Assembly (NCBI RefSeq): GCF_945859685.1
Contig: NC_079148.1
Span: 39,629,946-39,693,945 of the forward strand
DNA from: Eupeodes corollae
Taxonomy: Eukaryota > Arthropoda > Insecta > Diptera > Syrphidae
Length of the DNA: 64,000 nucleotides
Direction of reading: 5' to 3'
A program made the translations under genes and the position numbers. Positions within the stretch are counted from its first letter, which is position 1. Every line of letters begins with the position of its first letter. The notes beneath the pieces were generated by a model that searched no databases, was not told the DNA's origin, and saw only the letters and a program-made list of their open reading frames with translations. Positions 27,001-39,000 of this stretch are shown here, one piece after another.

Positions 27001-30000
27001 TGATCTACGTAAAAAAGTCAAAATTGCTCCGTTAAAGCCCGATACTGATGGAATCATAAGTACTCGATTCAAGCCCATTCAGACAACAACACCCTCAGCG
27101 GATGCTTCTTCTTCAATCCAAGAAGATACCAAGACCGTTCAAAGCACAAATCAAGATTCCTCAATTGATGAAGCAGAGAAACAATCTGCAGACATTTTGA
27201 ATATTACGGGTGAAGAATCTTCCAATGAAAGAAATCTCGCAGACAATTCTTCTGAATCACCACCTTTTCCTTCAGTCGAAGATGATACAAGCAAAACCTC
27301 CATTGCAACCCAAGAATTGTCACGAGATGAAAATTCTTTGAATATCTCAAGTACTGAAGAAAATATTTCAATAACTGAAAAAACAATTGAAGATGTTGAT
27401 AAAGAACATAAAAACAAAATTAGTCCTGGGCCAACTCAAGCCACAAAGCCTAAACTTTCACTCAATGAACTACGTAACAAAGTCAAAATCAACCAATTCA
27501 AGCCCGCTTCTGATGGGATTGTAAGCACTCGTCTTATTAAACCAACAAAAGGTGAGGATATTGATAGTGTTGAAAAACTTGATTCCTCAAATGAAATTAA
27601 TTTCGTAGAAGAAACAACTACAGACAATTCTTCAAAGATCAAAAGTCAGGAAAGAACTTTGAATTCTAGCTCTTCACAAACAAAGACAGATGAAGCAATT
27701 GCAGCAAATGACAAAGAATACGAAGAAACTAATAATGAAGAAGAAGAGCAAGAAACGCCTAAAAGCATTGTTGGCCTTCTTAATCGTACTCGCGTCAGAC
27801 CAACTCAAGCTTCGAAACTTTCCCTCAATGAACTGCGTAATAAAGTCAAAGATGCTCAATTTAAGCTCGTTAATGATGGAATAGTAAGCACACGTCTTAG
27901 ACAACCTAAACTTCAAAAAATCGATGACGAAATAAACACTGAAACAAGTGAGAACTTAGATCAAAGTTCAACGGTTTTACCTAGTTCTTCTACTAAGCAA
28001 CAAAATCAACCAATTTCTGAGGAGACAACTTCTCTAAATGAAGCAAAAGAAAAACAATCAGCTGAAAGTTTAAACCCAGAAACTGACTCATCAATTCAGC
28101 AGTCATTAACAGAAGAAACAACAACAGCAACCAGCATTCTTTTAAAAGAAGATTCCGGTAGCGAAACATCTTTGTTAGAAGAAACAAGTACCGAATCAAA
28201 TACCGAAAATCAACTTGAAGAAGAACAAACAACAATTTTGATTCCAGTTGATGATGTTTCAATTGAACAACAAGAAAATAATACATCAACAGTTAGTTCT
28301 TCTCAAGAACTTACTCACACAGACAGAGATAACAAAAATTCGTCATTAATAACCGAGTTGTCAAATTCTTCTGACACTAGTACATTAACGACTTCCAAAA
28401 CAGAAACCTTTCTGAATAACCAAGAAGACAAAACTGAAGAAATAAAAGAAAATATAGAAAGTTCAACCCCTAAGTCAGTTGTTGGCCTTCTTTCTCGAAC
28501 TAGATTAAGACCCACTCAAGCACCAAAGCCAAAACTATCCCTCCTTGAACTACGTAAAAAAGTCAAAAATTCTCAGTCCAGGACTGATACTGACAATGGT
28601 GTTATAAACAATCGTCTAAAACAAACACTTGCCAAGCGAAAACCATTTAATCCTACCACTAAAATTACTAATAATGATTTTACTAAACAATCATTAAATA
28701 CTAACTCCAATGTAGATTCCATTTTAGAACGCACTGATACTAACCCAAATCTGTCACTAACCCCAATTAATGTTGATAGTGATGATGAAGTTATAGAGCT
28801 AGGTCAGGAACAAGATTCAGACAGTGATGACTCCATTTTAGAAACTAATTCAAATCTTAGCACGAACACACCTAATTTTAATCGACGTTTTCAGAGAGTA
28901 CAATACAACCGTATAGATGGACGTAGAAGACGACCCATAACACCAACATCATCATCAACAACAAGTTCATCATTAAGTGAAGATGATGATGATGATATTA
29001 CTTCCACATCACCATCAAATTTGGGTTTGACATCAGATGAATCTGGATCGATAGTAGATGAAGATACAGCAGCTGTTGTATCATCTACTGAAGCAGTTCA
29101 AAGACGTCGTCTTAGAGTATTAAAATATAAACGACCAATAAATGTTAATAATAATCTTAGTTTAGATAACTCTACTAATACCACCACAAGTAGTAGTATA
29201 GAGTCTGTAGATAACCGTAGTGTAGGCATTGATTTAGATACCACAAATAGTACACCTACAATAGTCACAACAACACCAGCGACAAAACGTTTCAGAAAGG
29301 TCATCAGAAGGTTGAGACCTGTCGCAAACAAAACTGAAGAAGAAACTCCATTCGTTAAAACCGGAAAACCTCTCAATATCGCCGAACTTATAGAAAGACT
29401 TAACAAAGAAGAACCCACAACGACAACCACCACATCAACGACGAAAGCTCCAGAAATTGAAGAGTCAGATACCGAAACAACAATTGATGATACAGAAACA
29501 ACAACATTCGAAGCAACTACTATATTTGATTTTTCAGAAACCGATGAACCAGAAACCACCATCGCATCTACAACTTCAACCACAACTGAAAAGCCCAGTC
29601 CTCGAAGAACTCTGATTAGTCGCAAACCTTACAGACCAACTAAGCCATCAGTAAATTCCATTACATCCACTGAATCGAATGTTGCATCAACGCCAAAAAC
29701 GTATGTAAGGAAATTTAACAGAAATTTCAAGGCCATTTCAGCTGACTCAAAACCGCCACTTAGTTTCTCTCAAAGAACTTCAACACGTCCAAAAACAAGT
29801 TTCCAAAATCGTAACAGAGTCAATTTCCCTCCACGGACTAGTACCAAGAGACCAGTCGAAGAAGTTGACGAAGAATACAACGAAGAAGAGGTCGATTACA
29901 ATGAAGAAAACGACGCAGAAGAAGAACAAATTCCAGTGGTCCAACAAGATGGTTACTTAAATCCAAACCCCATTGTAAATGAAGATGTTGCTAACGAAGA

Positions 30001-33000
30001 AACTGATGAGTATGATGAAGAAGAATTTGAGGAAGAAGCTATACCTGATAATGAAGAAGGCAATCCAATTCCTCCAGCAATAATCAATCGTCCATCAAAC
30101 CAACCCTCAAGACGTCCATCAAATCGTCCAGCCTTTAATCGGCCAGCAAACAGCCCTGTCAATGGTCTACGACCAGCAGCACCAGCTTCTTCAAGTCGTT
30201 TTGCTAAACCAGCTAATAAGACTCGCGTAATAAACCGTCCAACACTAATAACCCTTCCACCAAACCTAATTGACTCTGATAAACCTACACTACCGCAAGA
30301 AATAACACCACCATCAGTATTTGTTTCGACAAACACACGCAGCTACGAGCGTAAGTACTCGGCCAGTTCCACAGAAACAATACCACAAAATCAGAGCAAT
30401 CCTCTACTAGATGATCTTAACATCGATGCTCTGAATGCACGTAATAAAAAAATATTTGAGGTTAACAGCAAGAAACACACATTGATCAAACCAAAAATAG
30501 CCCAAAACCAATCACAATCGAGTTTCGATACCACAGACACCCCTTTCCCAGACACAACTACTATATTTGAAGAAGATGAAGATAATAATTTAATAAATTC
30601 ACAGGATGATTTACAGGTAACCACCACTACTGAGAAGAATCAGCAAACATCACCTAATGAGGGTCACCTTATTTTGTACAGTCCAAAGAAGAAGATTGTC
30701 ACAATAAGTCGTGTTACTGAGATCAATTCAAAAGAAGATAAGAAACGACGAAAGTCAAACGATGATGAATTGAAGACAGTTGAATCCACTGAACTTAGAT
30801 CGGAGGGTTTGCCTAAATTGGAATCAATTGGTGAGATTAGTCGTGTCAAACATGTTCACTTGGTCGATGGAAGTCAAGTTTCGGTTGATGGTCAAAGTAC
30901 CGTTGCTGACTACACAGCTACAGAATCGTCTGTTTTTGTGAGAAACACAATTCCTGAAGTTGAGCCCGATAGTCTTGAGAACACCCGAATCGAATATGAG
31001 CCAGGATCCACTTCAGCTCCAGTCAGGAACACAATTCCTGATACAGATTTCTCGAATATATTAGTTGAGACTGCTTCATCTGTTTCGGTTGATATTAGAA
31101 AATCAAAGGCCATTACTATTCCTGAGGTAATTTCTGATGTTGTTGAAGCTTCTACAATATCTCTAGAAGGGCTTTTCGATAGTACTCGTCAAGCTAAGAA
31201 AATAAGTGATACACGCAATGAAATCAATGGCCTTGTGTATGCCTACTCACTTGGTGAAATTCCAACTACTCCGCGAAACGAAAGACCAGTATATGTTTCA
31301 ACTACTCCTTACACTACAACGCCCTTAACCACGACCACACCAACTCCAACTCCTACTCCAATTTATTCAACCGTCGAAACAACAACTCCGCTTAAAACCA
31401 CAACAACGACCGCGACCACGACAACAACAACAACTACGACTACAACCACAACAACAACAGAATCTCCAACTACAATCCTACAACCAGTGGAAGCTATAGA
31501 AACAACAACTCTCCAATCCCGTGAATATTCCCGACCGATTGTACCCCTCCTAAGACCGGAATCCAATGAATCACCACTGGTAATATCGATTGCAAATTTA
31601 GATAAGGTTATTTTGAGTAAAGTTATAAAGCCTGATTCAAATTCAGCGCCATCTAATAGACAAGAATTAATTGTAGAAGCACCCAAAAGTGGCCCTTCCA
31701 CTGAGGTTCTACAGACTAGCTCAAGTGGTGGTATTGGTAGAAGTTTAAATATTGGTAGTAATACTAATTCTATAGAAACAAAAATTCAAACCGAAACAAG
31801 TTTTAGTTCCGAAACGCGGGTAGTTAAAAGAAAAAAGAACTCTAGGCGAAAAAGTAAGCAAGCTAGGCATAATAATAGACATAAGTCAGTAGCAACTATT
31901 ACGACGACAGTAAGAAGTTTAAGTGAAGATGATGTTGCAACAACATTAAGCTCCTGAGATTTTTTTCTAGCTTTTAACAACAACGCTTGAGAATAGTCTC
32001 TTTTTGTTTTTGTTTATTTTAAGACAAGTCTGTTTAAATTTCTTAAGTAAAACTTAGTTAGAATAGTTTTAGATAATTTTTGGAGATAATTGAGAAATAG
32101 AAATTTCTTAAATTTTACTTAACATCTTCGTTTGAATCAAAAAATATCTAATTGTTTGAATTTCTTCAACAAAGAATTAAGCTTTTTGGATTGTTTTGGC
32201 TTATTACCCACAAACGTTCAAAAAACGTACTCTTTCAAAAAGTCTTTCTCATAATATCTCCATTACATTATTATTTCTAAGCCATAGACATTAGCTAGAT
32301 ATGTAGAAAGGTAGATTTAAAAAGAAAAAACGGTATATTGATCCCAAAGGAGCAAATATAAAATAATAATAATTTATATTCTAGTCGTATACATTCCAAA
32401 TCAGTTGTAATCTTTCAAAGAATTCAAATATTATAATATTCAGGAGTTAATCCCTAATTTTCCCATTAATTCTTCTTTTTTTAATAATTTTTCCTGGAAA
32501 GCTTTTTTTAAAAAACACAACATATATCTATTATAATCTTTGCTTACCTTAAAATGTGCGACTAAATGCTAGTATAAGGTTTTGCTTTTTGTGTGCAATT
32601 TTATTCAAAATTAAAATAACAATTTTGTGTATATAACTCACAAAAAAGGAATGCATGTATTTTTACATTGCGCTTTAAAAAAAATCAATTTAATATAAGA
32701 ATTTATTAAACTCAAAAACAAAACCTCTATACAAACCTTCTAAATCAGCTTCTTATGAATCATAAATTCACTTCTTTGAATTCATCTTCGTCGCCGTCGG
32801 TCGTCAGTCGCACATGCACTATAAAAATATATCTTAGCTTTTTATTTTCTAAATTCTTTGCAAAAATCTTTTACTATGATATCTTTTTTCCTTATCATAA
32901 ATTCCATATAAAATCATTTTTCTTGTTTATATATTTGATCAGTCTATCAAAGCTGCCATAGCATAAGATATTAGTAACAAAAAAAATCTATAAATATACA

Positions 33001-36000
33001 TAACGCCGAAATCATATTCTTAAAAAAAAGGACGAAATCACATCATTATTTAAAAAAATAATATATTTATTGGTTCAGTTTGAATTTGAATTCGAATATT
33101 TTTTTAATTTTATTATTTAATTTTTTTATTTTCTTTTTTAAAAATTTCTTTATAAATTGTATTCAACTAATATAATTTTAATTTCTCTTAAATTTAAGCA
33201 CGAATCTATTGTAGTTTCAAAAAAATTTAGTTTTATAAATAAAATTATTTTGTTTTTGAATATATATTTTAAAAATTGAAAAATAATACAACCTATTTTT
33301 TTATTTTTTATTCCCAACTTAATTACTTCATTTTTACAGATACTGGTTTTTAGTTTAATTTTTGTATTTTACCTAAGTTGTTTACTTTTATAATTTTTAA
33401 CAATATAGTTTTGTGAAACTTAAGCACACTTGTAAAAATAAGTTTGTAGTAAGGTTTGGCTTGGGTCCACAAAATGTTCCACATCCAAAAATTGTATGGT
33501 TTAAACGAGATGCCAAGGCTTGATACACACATATTCATAACTAGATACAAAAACAAAATCCAGTATATGATCTTCACAATTTGTAAGTTTTTGTTTTAAG
33601 TATTTGAATACATATAAATTAATAACAAAAGTCAATAACATTATAGCTTAAATCTTTTATCATTTTAATTTACGCTTATTTTAGTAATTAAAAAGGTCTA
33701 AAAGAGAACGTCATCTTTAACAATTCTGCAAAACGATTGAATCAGGTTTTGTTAAATATTTGCTACTGTAGAAACCAGATAACAAATGTATTTTATAAAA
33801 AATTGACACTTCAATCGATTTTTATAGAAACTTTAGAAATTGACCAAATGATCATGTCAAATAACCTTACGCATATTCGAACCTGGTTAGAGTTTTGAAT
33901 GGGTAAACATCAAATTCAAATTGAAGCTTGGTTGCAATAATTTTGTAGGTTAGGTTAGGTTGGAGTGGCTGTCCAGATGTCATTGACGCACGTAGACCTC
34001 AAGGGTCCATTGTGATACCACTAATGAGGTTACTTATGGTAGAGTAATGAACTTAACCAAACCATTTTGTACTTTTAATAAAGTTAGAGAGAAGTTTTGT
34101 GTCAATCGTTGCCAGTTCACTGGTGTTATCGAAGAAGGGATTACCGAGAAAGTTATTCCTTCTAATAGAGAGTGCTGGACATGTACATAGAAGGTGTTGG
34201 ACCGTTTCCTCTTCCTCCTAGTTCATGTAGCTTCTACAGAAGCCATTTGTGTAGACCCCTAGCCTCAGAGCATGTCTTCCTATGAGGCAGTGTCCTGTTA
34301 TTACTTCAATTGTAGAGCTCATACTTTGTCTGCTCAGTGATATCAAGCTTTTTGACCGTTTTAAGTTAATACTTGGTCATATATGCTTTGGTTGCTAGGC
34401 AGGTGGTACTTTGTGACCATTTAGCATTTGTTGTTTCTAGAGCATATGGCTTGAGAAGATATTTGAATGTAGCAAGTGGTGTTCCTATGTTAAATCATTT
34501 GTAAATTACACGAATTAGTTTTCTTCAGAACCGTTAGAATCTTTATAAGATAGAAATCTAAAAGGCAACACAAAATGGTCAGAACGGAATCTTAAACAAA
34601 TTGGTTCTAGTAGGGTTAAAAGACCTAAATACTGAATACATTTTCAAGTTCATATATGAATTATTGTAATCAGGTACACGATTTGTCGAATTGAAATTTC
34701 GGACATTTTTCAACATTCCTTGAATTTATACAAAAGATTTTTAGAGAGAACATGATTTTAACGCGAAAAAAGAGGCTGGGATGCGACCCACACTGATAAC
34801 TTCATATCCGGTCTGTCGATTTGTCTTGCTTAAAAGATAGTTTTTATGTACTAGTATCAATTTTTACCAAATTTGCGTACTATTTTTTGTAGATTTTATT
34901 TTTTATGAAAAAACGGACTGTTGGATTTTTATATAAAAATTACTGAATATCGAAAACAATGCTTTCTGTGAAATAAAATAAGTTTGAAGCCAATATTTTT
35001 AATTTTTGAAAAGCTATTTGATTCGAAAGTAAATTTTTACTAAGTTTTAGTATTGTTTTTTTTTTAGAGTTTTATTTTTTGTAAAAAAACTGTCAATTCG
35101 ATTTTTTTTTCAAAATGTTATCAAATGTTGAAAACAATATTTCTTACAAAATTTTACTGAATATTAACAACAATATTTTTTGAAAGATAAAATTAAATTA
35201 AAGCCAATATCTCCAAGTTTTGAAAAGGTATTTGAGTTGAAAATCAATTTTTACCGACTTTTATTACTTTTTTTTTATTTCGATTTTTTTCAACATTTTT
35301 CAGAATGTTAAAAACAATATTTCTTATAATAAAATATAAGTTTGAAGCCTTAATTTCAAGTTTTTAAAAAGATATTTGAATCGATATTCAATTTTTACCA
35401 ACTTTGAGTAATGTTTTTTTTTTAGATTTTTATTTTTTATTAAAAAAAAAACTGTCAATTCGATTTTTCTTAAAATTTCATCAGATGTCGAAAATATTAT
35501 TTTTCGTTGCAAAAAATTATTTTGGAGATGAAATCATATTTAAGTCGTAAAATTTTGGAGGTGACAATTTTTTTTCAGTTTTTTTGATTTATAAAAAAAA
35601 CCGTTAAATGGATTTTTTTTTCAAAAATATACTTCTTTGATATCACGTTACAATATATTATATAAAATTCAATTCAAGTCTTTAGCGTTTTTAGTTCGTA
35701 AGATATTTAGGTTAGGGTTAGGTTATAGTGGCTGTCCAAGAAGGAACGGACACACTTAGGCCAGTTTAATGGCCCATTGTGATACCACATGAATCTTGAG
35801 GCTTCCTCCTAAGCTCAATGGAACCAGTTAGAGTCTCTTACGAAACGTGAGAGGCTGATTATCCCGATATGATTTAGATCGTTTAGATCGTTAAAGAAGA
35901 ATTCTCCTAGGTAATTCTTGCGTTTTCGAGCTAAAGCAGGGCATGTGCAGAGAAGATGAAGAACCGTTTCTTCCTCTTCCTCGTCCATACAGCTTCTGCA

Positions 36001-39000
36001 AAAGTCATTTGAGAATACGCCTAGTCTCATGGCGTGCTTTCCTATTAGACAGTGTCCGGTTATGACACCTATTATCGAGCTTATATGCGATCTGCTTAGA
36101 GAGAGCAAGCACCTTGAACGTTTTAAATCCAGTGTTGGCCAGATGTTTTTTGTGGCGTGGTGATGTTGGTCCACCTGGTGCCTGCCCTCCTCACAGCGTC
36201 TTGCATTAGTAGCAGTTTACAAGTAGCGATTGGTATGCCAGTACTTGCCAAACGTGGTAGGATGGGTTGTACTGTACCGTTCCTGGTGAGTTCATCTGCC
36301 TTACAGTTACCTGGAATGTCTCTATGGCCCGGCACCCAGCAAAGGTGAATATTAAACTGTTGCGCCATCTCCATTAGAGATGATCGACAGTTATGGACTG
36401 TTATAGAGTTTGTAGAGACTAGAGATTTGATAGCGGCCTGGCTGTCGGAGAAAATACGGATATCAGATGTTGATATCACGTTTTCTTTGAGCCAAGACAA
36501 GACTTCCTTAATCGTAAAAAGTTCCGCCTGGAACACGCTACAATGATTGGGAAGGCGGAATGAGAGACTTAATTTCAGTCGTTCAGAGTACACACCACCA
36601 CCAACCCCTTCATTGGTCTTTGAGCCATCTGTGTAAAAGTGGATTGACTCATCCTCCAAGAATGTCCTATCCTCCCAAAAAGATCTGGTAGGTATAGAAA
36701 TCTGGAAATTCCTATCGAATTGTAGTTGGGGGATGGTGTAGTCTGTGTGCTTTGGAATTGATTCTAAGTACCTTAGAATTACGGAGTGGCCAATGTTGTT
36801 GTTAGTCCACTGCGTAAGATATTTAGGGTTAACCAAAATTTTCACCTTTTTTTCAAACTGCTATGGTAAAAAAACCACCCACGCAATTTTCTTGAGAGCC
36901 CTTTCTGAATCTTTCCGCCTTATTATCTGTATAACAAAATTTATTTGAAATCGATATCTCTTCTGGTTCTTGAGCTATGGACGACGAAAAAACGTCGCGA
37001 ACGTACGGACGTACAAACGTACGTACACACGCACGCACAGACATCTTTCTAAAAATCTTTTATTTCGACTCTAGGGACCTTGAAACGTCGAGAAATGTCA
37101 AAATTTTCAATTTGACAAATCGGACCCATTACAATAACTTCCTATGGGAAGTTAAAAAGCTACTGAATTATGAAAAACAATATTTTCTGTGAAATAAAAA
37201 AGTTTAAAGACAATATCTTAAAGTTTTGAAAAGATATTTAAGTCGAAAATCAATTTTTACCAACTTTTATTAATTATTTTGTTTAGGTTTTTATTTTTGT
37301 TAAAATAAACTGCCAATTCGATTTTTCACAAAATTTTACCAAATGTTCAAAACAATATTTCTTAAAAGATAAGATAAGTTGAAAGCCATAATCTTAAATT
37401 TTTGACCATATATTTGTGTCGAAAATCAATTTTTAAAAACTTTGAGTAATGTTTTTTTAGGTTTTTATTTTTTATAAAAAACAGTCATTTTGATTTTTCT
37501 CAAAATGTTTTCAGATGTTAAAAATGTTATTTTTCGTTGCACAAAAGTGTTTTGGAGATGAAATCATATTTTATTCGTAAAATCTTCGTGGTGACAATTT
37601 TTTACAGTTTTTTTGATTTATAAAAAAACGTTAATTTAATTTTTTTCCAAAATATACTGGTTCAGTATAATGTTATCATTTATATTATAAATGTTATCAT
37701 TTATATTATAAAATTTAATAGCGTCATTGGTTCGTGAGATATTTAGGGTTAAACATCTTCTAAAATCTTTTATTTCGATTCTAGGGACATTGAATCGTCG
37801 AGAAATGTCAAAATTTTCAATTTGACGAATCGGACCCAATACAATAACTTCCTATTTAAAGTTAATAACTTTATGTAAATTTTGTATGCAAGAGAAAATT
37901 CAAATTGTCATTTTCTTACAATAAATAATAACTTTAAAGAAAAACTCCACTAAAAGTTGTTGAACATTGATTTTTGGTTCAAATATATTTTGTTTGAGAT
38001 ATTGGCTTTAAACGAATTTAATTTTTTTAAAAACTGTTGTTTTCATTCAATTAAATTTTTCTAAAAATCGAATAGTTTTTTATCATAAAAATCAAAATCT
38101 ATACAAAATGCTACAGAAAATTGGTAAAAAAATGGTTTGTTTCTCGATACTATTTGAACAAATGAAGGTATTGATTTTTATTTTGTTCTTAATTTGGTTG
38201 TTAGCGTAAGATATTGTCTTTAAAGAATCCAATCTGTATTTTTTGTATAAAAATAAAACCGTTCAAAAAAGTAAAACGTTACTAAAAATTGAAAAAAAAA
38301 TGGTTTTCGACCAAAAATCTCGTTAACCAAACCAAATTTTAAAATCAAACTCATTTTATCATACGCAAAGAATAGTGTTGCTCTTTGTGCTCCGACTTTA
38401 TTAATATATCTAACAAGAACATTGTGTGTTTTCCAATCAAAAAGGAGGCTCTGAAAATATTCCAAGTATTTCCCCATAAGAAACTTTTATATAAAAATAT
38501 TGATAGCTCTATTTGCCTCCCCCTTCATATATTTTTGAAATAGAATTCAAAATCAATTCCGAATGAATCCTTTCCTATTTTTCTAATTGCTCGTATTTTG
38601 TTTCATGTGCTTATCGCTTTATGGTCATATTCATAGCCCCACTGTGTGCAAGTAAAATTAAAAAATAAGATTCTAAAACCTATCTCACTTTATGATCAAA
38701 AATTGCCTCATCCGACATCCAATCAAGAAAAGAAAACAAAAACAACAACTTTTTATAATCTTATAGATTATCTAGTTTTAAATTAAAAACAATATGTCAA
38801 GAGTCACGTCCACAGGTTCTTGGAGTTTGTAGTCGCATATATATGTACAATATATAAAATTTAAATATACAAAGTATCTTCTTCAAGTTTGCTATTTTTC
38901 TGGTAACTATTTATTTTATTTTGTTTTGTATGCAATTACTTTTTCTGTTGTCCACATGTGTATGACCATCCATCCCCTCATGTATGACCATTAAGATGGT

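Noticed and set aside
29098..29625. Long minus-strand open frames across 16483-31983
   Set aside because: They are antisense shadows of the Ser/Thr/Glu-rich giant exon: low-complexity Val/Ser sequence in step with the plus-strand codons, with no domain.
33946..33963. TTAGG repeats as telomeric sequence
   Set aside because: Only three units, located at the 3' end of a retrotransposon fragment, and repeated at the same place in its relatives.
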